A stretch of DNA of 64,000 nucleotides, from NCBI RefSeq assembly GCF_014489845.1, contig NZ_JABURY010000016.1, forward strand, positions 166,829-230,828, written 5' to 3'. The notes beneath the pieces were generated by a model that was not told the DNA's origin, did not search any database, and saw only the letters and a program-made list of their open reading frames with translations. This stretch comes from Frischella japonica (GTDB lineage Bacteria > Pseudomonadota > Gammaproteobacteria > Enterobacterales > Orbaceae). The position numbers were made by a program, and so were the translations under genes. Each line of letters opens with the position of its first letter. Positions within the stretch are counted from its first letter, which is position 1. Below are positions 50,771 to 61,792 of this stretch, in pieces.

Positions 50771-51209
50771 GATGATGTTTCCTTGCATCGCTGCGAGTTT
50801 CGACTATTTGGTTATTTAGATTAGGGGTTTCGTCAATTTGTGGTAAATCATTTTGTTGATTATTAGTCGGAGATTTTACCAACTGATTCCCTTCACTACT
50901 CACTTGTTGTGCAGTTTGATTAAGTTCTTGCTGTAAGGATTGTGTAATACGCTTAAGTTCATCAATTGAAGCTTGAATCTCGGGCGTAAGCATGTTAAGT
51001 CCGCTTTCTTCGGCCTGTTTTAAGCTTTCTTGAAGTTCCTGTAATTTAAGTTCTTTATTTAACTCTAATTGTACATTGGCCGATAATCGACGCAGAGTAT
51101 TGATCCAACCGACGACTGTTTTAATCGCTGTCGGTAAGCGTGCTGGACCCAATACAATAAGCCCAATGATCAATACTAGTAATAATTCGCCAAAACTTAC
51201 ATCAAACAC
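50760..51209 (-). CDS. tatB: Sec-independent translocase TatB
   Basis: 149 residues: N-terminal helix [26 protein letters not shown] with the conserved Glu8, an amphipathic helix, then a long polar, Gln/Asn-rich tail. It forms the receptor with TatC. It starts 3 bases after tatA. Confidence 0.94.
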   Translation of the reverse strand: MFDVSFGELLLVLIIGLIVLGPARLPTAIKTVVGWINTLRRLSANVQLELNKELKLQELQESLKQAEESGLNMLTPEIQASIDELKRITQSLQQELNQTAQQVSSEGNQLVKSPTNNQQNDLPQIDETPNLNNQIVETRSDARKHHHGE

Positions 51210-51212
51210 AGT

Positions 51213-51434
51213 TTACTCTTTTTTATCATGGTTTTTTTCAACATGTGTGGAAGATGGCGCACTAAAATTGGCATCATTATTAGATGTTGGATTATCATCT
51301 TCATTATCCATTGCCTTTTTGAAGCCCTTAATTGATGCACCTAAATCTGAACCTAAGGTGCGTAATTTTTTAGTTCCAAAAATTAATACAATCACTGCTA
51401 CTAATATCAGTAGATTTGGCCAGCTTGGCATCAT
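51213..51434 (-). CDS. tatA: Sec-independent translocase TatA
   Basis: 73 residues: one membrane helix ([18 protein letters not shown]), an amphipathic helix with the [11 protein letters not shown] block, and a charged tail. The open frame reaches 51479, but GGAG eight bases before ATG 51434 and the family N-terminus decide for 51434. It oligomerises to open the Tat pore. tatD is not found here. Confidence 0.93.
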   Translation of the reverse strand: MMPSWPNLLILVAVIVLIFGTKKLRTLGSDLGASIKGFKKAMDNEDDNPTSNNDANFSAPSSTHVEKNHDKKE

Positions 51435-51875
51435 AATAGGTTCTCCACTTATCAAATAGATGAAAAGTATTATATACATAAATTATTTTAAAATGCACGC
51501 AATATACAATAAGAGCGTAAAAGATATTCGCAATTGTCGCCTAAATGCTTATTCAACAATAAGAAGTACAACACTCTTTATATCCGATTATTTTGAAACT
51601 TATATCAACTAACTATTCAATATCAAATAGTAATAACGATCATTTTAGTTATTAACATCGATAATCAAATGAATATAAAACAGATTTATTCTAAAAATCA
51701 ATTGGTTATAAAATAGAATCTAATCCGCTAAAGTGAGAGAAATTGGTAAGTGTATGCTATCAGTCATGAGGTTAAGAATTTTAACATATTAAATAATCAA
51801 ATGATTAATTACCCAGACATCTTCGGTCAAAAAACTCTAGTGACTGAGTAATTAATCGATTAACTCTATCTTAAC
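51435..51875. other. Intergenic region, tatA promoter and era end
   Basis: 441 AT-rich bases between two minus-strand units. It holds a 14-base inverted repeat with a 27-base loop (51803-51857) beyond the era stop and, presumably, the tat promoter. Nothing else recognised. Confidence 0.55.
51803..51857 (-). repeat. Long inverted repeat downstream of era
   Basis: GATTAATTACCCAG (51803-51816) and CTGAGTAATTAATC (51844-51857) are inverted repeats with 13 of 14 matches around a 27-base loop that contains AAAAAA. It could end era transcription or bind a regulator. Confidence 0.5.
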
Positions 51876-52811
51876 TTACAGATCATCAATGTATCCTAAA
51901 CTTCTTAATGCCCTTTCATCATCCGCCCAACCGGCTTTTACTTTAACCCAGAGTTCTAAATGCACTTTGGTCTGGAAAAAATCTTGCATATCTTTTCGTG
52001 CTTCAATACCGATTTGTTTAATTTTTTCACCTTTATTACCGATGACCATTTTCTTCTGACCATCACGTTCTACCAGAATCAAACCATTAATACGATACAT
52101 ACCGGTTTTTTCATCAACTTTGAACTGTTCGATCTCAACGGTCACCGAATATGGCAATTCTTCACCTAAAAAACGCATTAATTTTTCACGAATAATTTCT
52201 GAGGCCATAAAACGTTGTGAACGATCGGTAATATATTCTTCAGGAAAATGGTGCTCACCAACCGGTAAATGTTGTTTCACAATCTGTTTAATAATATCCA
52301 CACCTTCGCCCTTCTCAGCACTGATAGGAATAACATCCATGAAATTGAATTTCTGGCTAATGGTATGAATATGAGGTAACAGTTTGGTCTTATCGGTAAC
52401 ATTATCAATTTTATTAATAACCAATAATACCGGACATTTTACACTTTTCAGTTTATTGAGTACCATTTCATCATCTTCATTCCAATGGGTACCTTCAACA
52501 ACAAACAAGATTAACTCAACATCCCCTATAGAACTACTTGCTGCACGATTCATCAACCGATTAATTGCCCGTTTTTCTTCAATATGTAAACCCGGCGTAT
52601 CGATATAAATAGCCTGATCATTGCCTTGTGTGTCAATCCCCATAATACGATGACGAGTAGTTTGGGCTTTACGAGAAGTAATTGAGATTTTTTGACCTAA
52701 TATTTGATTTAATAATGTTGATTTGCCAACATTAGGGCGCCCAACAATGGCAATAAAACCACAATGCTGTAAGGAATCTGAATGTTGTCGATTATGTTGT
52801 TGATTTGTCAT
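51876..52811 (-). CDS. era: GTPase Era
   Basis: A 311-residue GTPase for 30S subunit maturation. G1 [13 protein letters not shown]2 [10 protein letters not shown]3 DTPGLH, G4 NKID; the C-terminal KH domain includes [22 protein letters not shown]. It overlaps the end of rnc by 4 bases (ATGA), so the two are translationally coupled. recO and pdxJ, frequent next genes, are absent. Confidence 0.96.
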   Translation of the reverse strand: MTNQQHNRQHSDSLQHCGFIAIVGRPNVGKSTLLNQILGQKISITSRKAQTTRHRIMGIDTQGNDQAIYIDTPGLHIEEKRAINRLMNRAASSSIGDVELILFVVEGTHWNEDDEMVLNKLKSVKCPVLLVINKIDNVTDKTKLLPHIHTISQKFNFMDVIPISAEKGEGVDIIKQIVKQHLPVGEHHFPEEYITDRSQRFMASEIIREKLMRFLGEELPYSVTVEIEQFKVDEKTGMYRINGLILVERDGQKKMVIGNKGEKIKQIGIEARKDMQDFFQTKVHLELWVKVKAGWADDERALRSLGYIDDL

Positions 52812-53494
52812 TTAATACCTAATTTTTCTATTGCCATTTGTGCAGCGGCTTGTTCCGCTTTACGGCGACTTACGCCGCGTCCTAAATATCGATTATTGTC
52901 ACCGTCTAACTTACATTGCACAACAAATTCTTGTTCATGATCATCGCCAATAACTTCAATAATGAGATAAACTGGTCTTGCCAAACGAAGACCTTGCAAA
53001 TATTCTTGTAAACGGGTTTTAGGATCTTTTTGTTTAATTCCAGGTTGAATCTCATTTAATCTGGTTTGATACCATAATAGAATCAGTTGCTTCACGGTTT
53101 GTATATTACTATCTAAATAAATAGCACCTATAATTGCTTCTAACGCATCAGAAATAATCGATTCACGGCGATGACCACCACTTTTCAATTCTCCCTGACC
53201 TAAAATCATATACTCACCGATACTAAAATTTTGACCAATAATAGCTAACATTTCACCACATACTAATGATGAACGCATTTGGCTTAAATCACCTTCATCG
53301 ACGTTAGGAAAACGATTAAAAAGCGCTTCAGCAATAACAAAACTTAAAATCGAATCCCCCAGATACTCTAAACGTTCATTATGAATTTTATTAGCACTGC
53401 GATGAGTCAGAGCGTGATTTAATAAATCAATATTATTAAATGTATAGCCGATCAGTTTTTGTAATGCAATTAGACTATGTTTATTTTGTTTCAT
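52808..53494 (-). CDS. rnc: Ribonuclease III
   Basis: A 228-residue dsRNA endonuclease: catalytic domain with [32 protein letters not shown] and [12 protein letters not shown], then a dsRNA-binding domain from about 155 ([12 protein letters not shown] and [16 protein letters not shown]). It processes rRNA and mRNAs. Order lepA-lepB-rnc-era as in enteric bacteria. Confidence 0.96.
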   Translation of the reverse strand: MKQNKHSLIALQKLIGYTFNNIDLLNHALTHRSANKIHNERLEYLGDSILSFVIAEALFNRFPNVDEGDLSQMRSSLVCGEMLAIIGQNFSIGEYMILGQGELKSGGHRRESIISDALEAIIGAIYLDSNIQTVKQLILLWYQTRLNEIQPGIKQKDPKTRLQEYLQGLRLARPVYLIIEVIGDDHEQEFVVQCKLDGDNNRYLGRGVSRRKAEQAAAQMAIEKLGIK

Positions 53495-53657
53495 TTACGA
53501 TATTACTCAATACTTTTTTGTTTCAGTTTGCTAACCTATTTTCACCTCAGTAATAGTGATCAAATTTTGATGGAAAACGATATAATAATCCCTCTATCTT
53601 TATATCATTATTAACCACATATTATCACTCATCATCTATAATGGTGAGTGATGACAA

Positions 53658-54641
53658 TTATTTGATTCCACCAATCCGACTAAATCTCACACCGCTAGGA
53701 AATTCATTAGGTTGTTTGTCTAAACTCAACCATATTGCACTAGCGCGTCCAACAAAATTGGCCTCTGGAACAAATCCCCAAAAACGGCTATCATCACTAT
53801 TATCACGGTTATCACCCATCATAAAGTAATAACCTTCTGGTACTACCCATTCCCCCATTTTTTGATTAACTTGCCGATAAAACTTTTGTGGTTGATTAAA
53901 CTTAATTGGCATAATCAAAATATCATGCGTGATATCGCCTAATGTTTCTTGGCGCTGATTTAAATCGAAATTATCAGTTTTATTTTTTAAATGATTAAAT
54001 TCTTCATCTGTATAAAAGTTAACATTGCTTTGATTAAACACCAGATGCCACTCGCTAGTCTTAACCGGTGTATAATTGATATTTACCGACTTAAAATTTT
54101 GACTATTGCATTGCTCTTCTTCCGCTTGGCAAGCGGAATAAATCGATAACTCTTTTGTATTGTTATTATAAATTATTTTATCACCTGGCACACCAATAAC
54201 CCGTTTAATATAATCCAGATCTGGGTTTAAGGGATATTTAAATACTGCCACATCACCGCGTTGTGGATGCCCTGTTGGTATGAGAGTAGTATTGGTGATA
54301 GGATCTTTAAGACCATAAGCATATTTCTCAACAGCAATAAAATCACCAACTAATAAAGTTGGCATCATTGACCCTGATGGAATTTGAAATGGCTCAATAA
54401 TAAATGAGCGAACAACCAAAACAAACAATAAAATAGGAAATAAAGGCGCAAAAAAATCAACAAAACCATTCGGTTTTCCGACTTCAGCTAACACCTTACC
54501 ATCAATGTTACCTTCTGTCTGTTGGCGCACAGCTTCAACTTTTCGTTGTCTAGCTGGTTGCCAACGATACCGCTCAAAACACCACAAAATACCTGTAATG
54601 AATGTTGCTACTGTTAAGATAATTGCAAACAAACCAGCCAT
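53658..54641 (-). CDS. lepB: Signal peptidase I
   Basis: A 327-residue membrane serine protease with two N-terminal helices (residues about 4-21 and 62-78). The catalytic Ser91 is in QIPSGSMMPTLL and the general-base Lys146 in LDYIKRVIGVPGD; box E is MGDNRDNSDDSRFWGFVP. It removes signal peptides of secreted proteins. It starts 22 bases after lepA. Confidence 0.95.
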   Translation of the reverse strand: MAGLFAIILTVATFITGILWCFERYRWQPARQRKVEAVRQQTEGNIDGKVLAEVGKPNGFVDFFAPLFPILLFVLVVRSFIIEPFQIPSGSMMPTLLVGDFIAVEKYAYGLKDPITNTTLIPTGHPQRGDVAVFKYPLNPDLDYIKRVIGVPGDKIIYNNNTKELSIYSACQAEEEQCNSQNFKSVNINYTPVKTSEWHLVFNQSNVNFYTDEEFNHLKNKTDNFDLNQRQETLGDITHDILIMPIKFNQPQKFYRQVNQKMGEWVVPEGYYFMMGDNRDNSDDSRFWGFVPEANFVGRASAIWLSLDKQPNEFPSGVRFSRIGGIK

Positions 54642-54663
54642 TAAATAACCTCACTTAAATAAT

Positions 54664-56460
54664 TTATTCTTTACCAACATGTAAGATAGCTAAAAATGCT
54701 TCTTGAGGTAACTCAACGTTACCAACTTGTTTCATGCGTTTTTTACCTTCTTTCTGTTTTTGTAACAATTTCTTTTTACGACTGACATCACCGCCGTAAC
54801 ATTTTGCCAATACGTTTTTACGTAATTGTTTAACTGTCGAACGGGCAATAACATGATTACCAATAGCCGCTTGGATAGCAATATCAAATTGTTGGCGTGG
54901 AATCAAGTCTTTCATTTTTTCAACTAATTCCCGGCCACGATATGGGGCATTGTCACGATGAGTAATTAATGCTAATGCATCAACTCGCTCACCATTAATC
55001 AACACATCTAAGCGCACCATATCGGCGGTTCGGAAGCATTTGAAACTATAATCTAAGGAAGCATACCCCCGCGATGTTGATTTTAATTTATCGAAGAAAT
55101 CTAATACGACTTCTGACATTGGAATTTCATATGTCAACGATACTTGATTGCCATGATAAACCATATTGGTTTGGACACCGCGTTTTTCGACACAAAGCGT
55201 AATCACATTTCCTAAATAGGATTGTGGTACCAGAATATTACATTCCGCAATAGGTTCACGTAGCTCTTGAATATTATTAACAGCTGGTAGTTTTGCTGGA
55301 CTATCAACATAGATAGTCTCATTACTTGTAGTGATAACTTCATAAACCACCGTTGGTGCCGTGGTTATAAGATCAATATCATATTCACGTTCGAGTCGTT
55401 CCTGAATGATTTCCATATGTAATAAACCAAGAAAACCACAGCGGAAACCAAAACCTAATGCACTAGATGTTTCTGGCTCATAAAAAAGAGACGCATCATT
55501 TAGGCTCAATTTACCTAATGCATCACGAAATGCTTCATAATCATCAGAACTTGTGGTAAATAATCCGGCATAAACTTGTGGCTTAACTTTTTTGAAACCC
55601 GGCAATGGTTTGTTAGCGGGATCACGTGCTAAGGTTAAAGTATCGCCAACAGGGGCACCGTGTATATCTTTAATAGCACAAACCAACCAACCCACTTCAC
55701 CACAAGCTAATATGTCTTTATCAATTTGTTTTGGTGTGAATATACCTAACCGGTCAACATTATATGTCATACCAGTACTCATCACCTTAATTTTATCGCC
55801 CTTGCGTAATTCACCATTTTTGATACGGATTAGTGATACCACACCCAAATAGTTATCAAACCATGAATCAATGATCAGTGCTTGTAAAGGTGCTTGACTG
55901 TCACCAGCTGGAGGTGGAATTTCATTAACCAATCGTTCTAAAACATCAACTACACCAACACCTGTTTTTGCTGAACAACGTACCGCATCCGTGGCATCGA
56001 TACCTACTATATCTTCAATTTCTTGTGCCACCCGTTCAGGCTCTGCAGCGGGTAAATCGATTTTATTTAATACGGGTACGACCTGTAGATCCATATCAAT
56101 CGCCGTATAACAATTTGCCAATGTTTGTGCTTCAACACCTTGCCCGGCATCAACAACTAATAATGCACCTTCACATGCTGCTAAAGAGCGAGATACTTCA
56201 TATGAGAAATCAACATGCCCAGGTGTATCAATAAAATTTAATTGATAGGTTTGACCATCTTTTGCGTGATAATCGAGTGTTACGCTTTGCGCTTTAATCG
56301 TGATACCACGCTCTCGTTCTAGATCCATTGAATCAAGGACTTGAGCAGCCATTTCACGATCAGATAATCCTCCACATATTTGGATAATTCGATCTGATAA
56401 AGTGGATTTACCATGATCAATATGGGCAATAATTGAGAAATTTCGGATATTTTTATTCAT
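54664..56460 (-). CDS. lepA: Elongation factor 4 (LepA)
   Basis: A 598-residue translational GTPase: G1 [36 protein letters not shown]; the LepA-specific C-terminal block ends [21 protein letters not shown]. Usual length for the family. It back-translocates or remodels stalled ribosomes. First of lepA-lepB-rnc-era; rseC, which links rseB to lepA in E. coli, is missing. Confidence 0.97.
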   Translation of the reverse strand: MNKNIRNFSIIAHIDHGKSTLSDRIIQICGGLSDREMAAQVLDSMDLERERGITIKAQSVTLDYHAKDGQTYQLNFIDTPGHVDFSYEVSRSLAACEGALLVVDAGQGVEAQTLANCYTAIDMDLQVVPVLNKIDLPAAEPERVAQEIEDIVGIDATDAVRCSAKTGVGVVDVLERLVNEIPPPAGDSQAPLQALIIDSWFDNYLGVVSLIRIKNGELRKGDKIKVMSTGMTYNVDRLGIFTPKQIDKDILACGEVGWLVCAIKDIHGAPVGDTLTLARDPANKPLPGFKKVKPQVYAGLFTTSSDDYEAFRDALGKLSLNDASLFYEPETSSALGFGFRCGFLGLLHMEIIQERLEREYDIDLITTAPTVVYEVITTSNETIYVDSPAKLPAVNNIQELREPIAECNILVPQSYLGNVITLCVEKRGVQTNMVYHGNQVSLTYEIPMSEVVLDFFDKLKSTSRGYASLDYSFKCFRTADMVRLDVLINGERVDALALITHRDNAPYRGRELVEKMKDLIPRQQFDIAIQAAIGNHVIARSTVKQLRKNVLAKCYGGDVSRKKKLLQKQKEGKKRMKQVGNVELPQEAFLAILHVGKE

Positions 56461-56783
56461 ATCTATAATTCAGTTAATCTACTAATTAATGTTAATGACT
56501 GTATTATCTTATTTGATTACAAATTCCATTTATTACTTAGATTTATCAATAAAAACAAAATAATATAATTGTAAATAATCTTGATGCTACTAACATAAAT
56601 CTTTTAATCTAATAAGATAATCATCAATTAGGTAATGATAATTAAATCCAGCATTCTACACATTTATCATGCTAAATCATAGTATCAAGCTCGGTTTTTA
56701 TCTTTTTTCAGCAAAATATCATCGGCTTTATAAACTTTATTTTGCTAAAATAGATTCAGTAAAACGCCATTAAGGGGTCTTTG
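56461..56783. other. Intergenic region between rseB and lepA
   Basis: 323 AT-rich bases where E. coli carries rseC. No RseC-like frame was found. A 9-bp inverted repeat, AGCAAAATA (56710-56718) with TATTTTGCT (56738-56746), may mark the end of the rpoE operon. The lepA promoter must also lie here. Confidence 0.55.
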
Positions 56784-57857
56784 CTATTTAAATTTTAAAT
56801 GATAAGCAATTTGTTTGATTGTTTCAGCCGGTAAATTGCCAATAATGATAATATTTAGATTACCTTGATTATATGAATAAATAGAACGATCGCCCTGTAT
56901 AGATAAATTGACTTTATCATATTGGGTTCGTTTCGAAACATTGATAGTAAATGAAAAAATACCATCCGTAAAATGCTGTGTATCAATGTTGGATTCTTGA
57001 AAATTAATGTTGTAAGTATCGATTCGTTTAAAACCTTTAGGCAACCATGTCACTTGCCAATCTTTACGATCGCTATCTTCCTTGTCTATCGGATATAAAA
57101 TTGGATAAACACGATCTGCAATATAATCTTCAAATTTTTGTTTATTAAAATCAAAATCAACCACCAAAACCTTTTTTTGATTAATTATTTTGGAATTTAA
57201 ATCTAATAAATCAATACGTAATGGTAAGAAGTTTTCATCATCAATCCAAATCACATAACTATAACGATCTTTATCTTTAGAAATAATACGAATAAGTTGG
57301 CAACTACGATTAGCCACACGCCCTTTACCTAAATTAATAAAATCGTAATTGGGAATTAATGAATCGAAATCACTGTAAATCACATCAGGAAAAACTTCGA
57401 TAATGCGATTTGCTGCGATTGAAAATGAGGCGCTATCGATAAGAAAGTAGCTGACAATGTTATCATTTAAAATAATTTCTTTGGCAGATCCTTCTAAGGA
57501 TAATAGAGCACCTTTTTTATTTATTTTCGATCCAACATAGGTATATTGATATGAATTGGGGTATTCATCTTCATCTTGAACAATAAAATAAAGCTTATAA
57601 TCATTATCCAACACTGACGCTTTCATTTTATTTAACAACTTAACAGCCGAGCGATCAATTAGCAAAGGTGATGATGTTTCTACAGAAGAATTTATGGTCT
57701 CGGAAAAAGCAAGATTAGAATTATCTGCATAGCAAAGAAATGATATAAAACATGACAAAAAAAAGAAAAAACCCAAAATTTTAACTCGATTAAAATATTG
57801 CCGTAAAGATAATCTACTCGTATTATTAAAATCACTAAAAAAATGAGTTTGTATCAT
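56784..57857 (-). CDS. rseB: Sigma-E regulator RseB
   Basis: A 357-residue periplasmic protein. A 26-residue N-terminal stretch precedes the signal helix (ILGFFFFLSCFISFLCYA). The body has the RseB MucB-like pattern: LLNKMKASVLDNDYKLYFIV, LGKGRVANRSCQLIRIISKDKDRYSYVIWIDDENFLPLRIDLLD and a C-terminal WQVTWLPKGFKR. It binds RseA and shields it from DegS until outer-membrane stress. It is 28 bases after rseA. Confidence 0.88.
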   Translation of the reverse strand: MIQTHFFSDFNNTSRLSLRQYFNRVKILGFFFFLSCFISFLCYADNSNLAFSETINSSVETSSPLLIDRSAVKLLNKMKASVLDNDYKLYFIVQDEDEYPNSYQYTYVGSKINKKGALLSLEGSAKEIILNDNIVSYFLIDSASFSIAANRIIEVFPDVIYSDFDSLIPNYDFINLGKGRVANRSCQLIRIISKDKDRYSYVIWIDDENFLPLRIDLLDLNSKIINQKKVLVVDFDFNKQKFEDYIADRVYPILYPIDKEDSDRKDWQVTWLPKGFKRIDTYNINFQESNIDTQHFTDGIFSFTINVSKRTQYDKVNLSIQGDRSIYSYNQGNLNIIIIGNLPAETIKQIAYHLKFK

Positions 57858-57885
57858 TCATTTATTACCATAACCAACATGTTAT

Positions 57886-58446
57886 CTACTGTACGTTTAA
57901 ACGTCTTTGTAATTCATAATCTTGCACCAACATACGAATTTTATTGTACTGTTGGTTAGACATCGTATCTAATGGCTGCTCATAGTTATTAACATTACCT
58001 ACACCACCAACTGGTGCTAAATTAACTCCGATTGGCACTGTATTAAGAACCGGTATATCATTCGCCTTAGAAGCACCTGATTGATACTGTACAATACCGA
58101 TAACGCCTAAAGTCACACAGGCAGCTAAACCAACTTGGCTCAATTTAGCTAAAACATCTTTCGTCTTAAGCCAAATCAACTTTGATAACGTTGGCAAAGT
58201 TGTTTGCTCGACAACTGTTGGTTGTTCAGGAAGATCTTCTAATTCAATAAGCTGAGCAACTTTATCAGAAATATCGAATGTTAAATAATCTGCATCCAAT
58301 CTTCCTTGCATAATATCACGAGCAACATGATAACGACGCCAATATTGTTTAAGCTCATCATCCTTTAAGATACTATCAATAGTATCTTGATCATATTGCT
58401 CTCCATCCATTAATGAAGAAAGTTGTTCTTGTTGGACTTTTAACAT
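57886..58446 (-). CDS. rseA: Anti-sigma-E factor RseA
   Basis: 186 residues: cytoplasmic anti-sigma domain (LSSLMDGEQYDQDTIDSILKDDELKQYWRRYHVARDIM), one membrane helix near 110-125 (VGLAACVTLGVIGIVQY), and a periplasmic tail cut by DegS in E. coli. It sequesters sigma-E. Second gene of rpoE-rseA-rseB. Confidence 0.92.
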   Translation of the reverse strand: MLKVQQEQLSSLMDGEQYDQDTIDSILKDDELKQYWRRYHVARDIMQGRLDADYLTFDISDKVAQLIELEDLPEQPTVVEQTTLPTLSKLIWLKTKDVLAKLSQVGLAACVTLGVIGIVQYQSGASKANDIPVLNTVPIGVNLAPVGGVGNVNNYEQPLDTMSNQQYNKIRMLVQDYELQRRLNVQ

Positions 58447-58473
58447 ATTTATACCTTTATAATATTCGGTAAA

Positions 58474-59046
58474 TTAATCTAATAATGGTTTTAACTTCTC
58501 ATCTATTACTTCACGAGCCCTAAAAATACGCGAGCGAACTGTTCCAACCGGAGTCGACATAATGTCAGCAATTTCTTCATAGCTCAAACCGTCAATTTCA
58601 CGTAAAGTAATCGCTATTTTTAAATCTTCTGGTAAAGCATCAATTGTTTGAAAAATCACTTGCTTTATTTCATTTGATAACATCAAACTTTCTGGGTTAT
58701 CAATGTTATGTAATAAATCAGCACCATCGTAGGTTTCAGCCTCTAACGCATCGATATCCGATGCGGGAGGACGTCTACCTTGCGCGACTAGATAATTTTT
58801 TGCTGTATTTACCGCTATTCGATAAAGCCAAGTATAAAAAACACTTTCACCTTTAAAAGAACTTAAAGAACGATAAGCTTTTATAAATGTTTCTTGAACA
58901 ACATCGGCCACCTCAGATGGTAACACAAAACGAGAAACTAAATGAGCTAATCGACTTTGATAACGCAATACCAAAAGATTAAAGGCATTTTTATTACCTC
59001 CAAGTACACGCTCAACAAGAACTTGATCGGTTACTTGCTCTCCCAT
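58474..59046 (-). CDS. rpoE: RNA polymerase sigma-E factor
   Basis: A 190-residue ECF sigma factor, close to E. coli RpoE: TDQVLVERVLGGNKNAFNLLVLRYQSRL, region 2 DVVQETFIKAYRSLSSFKGES, region 4 ITLREIDGLSYEEIADIMSTPVGTVRSRIFRAR. It controls the envelope-stress response. First gene of the operon; a sigma-E promoter precedes it, giving positive autoregulation. Confidence 0.96.
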   Translation of the reverse strand: MGEQVTDQVLVERVLGGNKNAFNLLVLRYQSRLAHLVSRFVLPSEVADVVQETFIKAYRSLSSFKGESVFYTWLYRIAVNTAKNYLVAQGRRPPASDIDALEAETYDGADLLHNIDNPESLMLSNEIKQVIFQTIDALPEDLKIAITLREIDGLSYEEIADIMSTPVGTVRSRIFRAREVIDEKLKPLLD

Positions 59047-59108
59047 TTAAGGCCATTCCTCATTTACGTTGCTTAATCTACTCTATGGCCAAAATGCGCA
59101 TATAAAAG

Positions 59109-59136
59109 TTAGATTATAAAAGTTAAAAAAAGTTCC
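59109..59136 (-). promoter_or_regulatory. Sigma-E promoter of rpoE
   Basis: On the minus strand GGAACTT (59130-59136) and TCTAA (59109-59113), 16 bases apart, match the sigma-E consensus GGAACTT-N16-TCnnA. The start would be about 56 bases before the rpoE ATG. Confidence 0.8.
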
Positions 59137-59281
59137 GAACATTTTAATAAAATTTACTTTAATATACTACCATTAAAAGTTAACAGATTATTTTTAAAAA
59201 TTTGATCAAAAAAGAAGATATAAAATGACATTTTACTATAAAAAGAAAAGCAAGTTAATTTAGTATTTTGCTGCGATAAAA

Positions 59282-61774
59282 TCACGTGATTTCATCGAAA
59301 TGAACAATTTTACGCGATCCATCATCCTCATGGAGAATTTGATAAAATTGTGGCAAATTAAAATTTACTGAAGAACTGGCAGCAAATGTAAATCGATCAT
59401 CAGACAATGCATAAAAACTATTCACATCTTTCACCATATTTTGTTTACTACTATTACAGTTATGGTAAATTTCAATTTGATTGTTTTCATTTAATATATA
59501 AAGATCAAATCCAGCATCGGTATCTTCAAAAAAGAACTGAATAATCCCTTCACATGCCACACTATCAATCTCACTTGGTAATTCATTTGATTCATCTTGG
59601 ATATTTAACGCACGTCCTTGTATTTTACTGTTTGAAACCGCACCATAAAAATCGATCGAGTTATCAAATTGATGTACTGATACGCCAAAACGCTCAAAAA
59701 ATAGATACCATGATGAACCATTAATACGTAGTGGCATAAAATGTTCTAAATTATTTTGTGTTGTGGTTAAGCGGAGATCAATACAACGATCAATAAGCTG
59801 TTGCATTTGGGTTGTAATTTCATTCGGTAAATATTGACTATAACAGAATATTTTAATGGCATGTGGCGAATCGGCATCTTTGTGCATACGGTTGAGCAAC
59901 GTTTTAATCGCATCTAAAACACATAATGCCCCTGAAAAATGTAGTACACGAATTTCATTCCATGAATTTCGATAGAGTAAATTGATTGATTGGATTAAAC
60001 TGTACTCTTCCTCACCGTAATTAAAAATATCAGCTTGGGATAATACATCTTTGGTATTAATCAAAGGCGCATCACCATTGAGGTCTTCTTTTAAATTTAC
60101 AATAATCGCTAAATGTCTGATTTCACATGGGCCATATAAATCATCTTCATTAGCACTTGGAATATCTATACAAAAATAAGATTGTAAATCGGCGACTAAT
60201 TGATTTAATTTTTCAGGGTCATGATTATCGCCATCACGATAGTAAAACTGAGTAGTATCAGAAATTAAGCGATTAAAATAACACCATGCGACTAATTTAA
60301 CTAATGAATGACTATATTCTAAATACTGATGACCAACGATCGAATCTAGCGTTGGCTTATGCTTATAGACGTACCAACCTGGACGATTAACCCGATCATT
60401 TTTAACATGGATAAACGTTAAATAGGGTTCAGACAAATCACTAGAAATATTAGAATTGATAATGGTTACTTTGCCAGGTAATACTTCATAAGCAGCATAA
60501 AGTTTACGTGTTAAAATTGCCAAATCTTTTGGACTTATCAACGATTCAACATTATTCCGACGACCAAAACTAAGTAAATGTCGATATCCCGTCATCATAG
60601 TTTGTAAGATAACGTCGTGAACTTGTCTAGCTTGCTCAATTTCCCATGTATCGCAACTATCTAAATTTTCTAGCTCTTGCTTAGACCATCCCCATTTAAC
60701 AATCAACTCATTTAGTAATATTCTGCGCCAAGAAGTTTGTGATGAGTGAACAGATAATTTTTCATTTACTTTCAGATATAAACAGCTTCTGACTAAGTGA
60801 AGTCGTTGATTATCGCCCATTGCATTGAGATATTCTGTCACCCGCTCTAACATCATATAATAAGAATCAAGATAATAATGTTGAATTTTATTTTGCTGAA
60901 TTGCCTGTTTTACCTGATAAGCTATCATCTTATTATCAGGGTATTTCCATGAATAAGCTTCCAAGAGCAAAGTTTTTAAAACTGCTTTGAATGGTGAATC
61001 AACGCTTTTATAAAGTTGCCACAAACTAGCACCAAAATACTCTTCCGCTGATAAGTCAATTAAGGAACCAAAGTCGATCCATTCATCACGTTTAATTGCT
61101 CCAATTAAAACTAAAGCCAAAACACAATCATCGTAAGAGGCATATTGCTGACCATTAATAATGAGATCATCAGGAATCACAAACCATAGCAATAATTTTC
61201 CAGCTAAATGATTGGCACTGCGATAAAATTCCTCTAATAACAGCATATGCTGAGCCGAACCACAGTTTTCACCCATTAAACATTCATGATGTTTTTCACG
61301 AAATCGATCAACATTAACAATAAATAAGGTTAATTGAACACCTAATGACATCGCCCACTGTTCAATCAAGGTACATTTTTGCTGTAATAATTCCCGTTCT
61401 TTGGAAGATAAATTCTGTTCAATGCAAACCCATATATCTAAATCTGAATCCACCGATTGCCCTAATGAACTGGTACTCCCCATCGAGTAAAGTGCTGAAA
61501 TTTTACTTTCATGATCAAGATATTCTGGTAATTCAAATACAAATTGTGCTTTGAGTTGTGATAAAATATCTATATCAGGTTGGTAAAAACTGATGCCACA
61601 AGGAACGTTATCGGGTAAATAACCGGGCAATGCCGGGTGATGAAAATGGATTAGAGTCGGTAACAATAAAAATACTTGCTGGAAAGCTGTAGGCATAGCA
61701 TCAAGCGCTCGCTTTTGCTTTACAAGAGCAAGCTCAGCTAGAGTGTGTCTGACTTGAGCAACATATTCCTGCAT
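59282..61774 (-). CDS. cyaA: Class I adenylate cyclase
   Basis: An 830-residue class I adenylate cyclase. The N-terminal catalytic half holds YSMGSTSSLGQSVDSDLDIWVC, ENCGSAQHMLLLEEFYRSA and SAEEYFGASLWQLYKSVDSPFKAVLKTLLLEAYSW, nearly as in E. coli. The C-terminal half, regulatory in E. coli (PTS EIIA-Glc), is present. It makes cAMP for CRP. A CRP-like site directly upstream suggests feedback repression. Confidence 0.95.
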   Translation of the reverse strand: MQEYVAQVRHTLAELALVKQKRALDAMPTAFQQVFLLLPTLIHFHHPALPGYLPDNVPCGISFYQPDIDILSQLKAQFVFELPEYLDHESKISALYSMGSTSSLGQSVDSDLDIWVCIEQNLSSKERELLQQKCTLIEQWAMSLGVQLTLFIVNVDRFREKHHECLMGENCGSAQHMLLLEEFYRSANHLAGKLLLWFVIPDDLIINGQQYASYDDCVLALVLIGAIKRDEWIDFGSLIDLSAEEYFGASLWQLYKSVDSPFKAVLKTLLLEAYSWKYPDNKMIAYQVKQAIQQNKIQHYYLDSYYMMLERVTEYLNAMGDNQRLHLVRSCLYLKVNEKLSVHSSQTSWRRILLNELIVKWGWSKQELENLDSCDTWEIEQARQVHDVILQTMMTGYRHLLSFGRRNNVESLISPKDLAILTRKLYAAYEVLPGKVTIINSNISSDLSEPYLTFIHVKNDRVNRPGWYVYKHKPTLDSIVGHQYLEYSHSLVKLVAWCYFNRLISDTTQFYYRDGDNHDPEKLNQLVADLQSYFCIDIPSANEDDLYGPCEIRHLAIIVNLKEDLNGDAPLINTKDVLSQADIFNYGEEEYSLIQSINLLYRNSWNEIRVLHFSGALCVLDAIKTLLNRMHKDADSPHAIKIFCYSQYLPNEITTQMQQLIDRCIDLRLTTTQNNLEHFMPLRINGSSWYLFFERFGVSVHQFDNSIDFYGAVSNSKIQGRALNIQDESNELPSEIDSVACEGIIQFFFEDTDAGFDLYILNENNQIEIYHNCNSSKQNMVKDVNSFYALSDDRFTFAASSSVNFNLPQFYQILHEDDGSRKIVHFDEIT

Positions 61775-61792
61775 AATTATTGTTGTAGTTCA

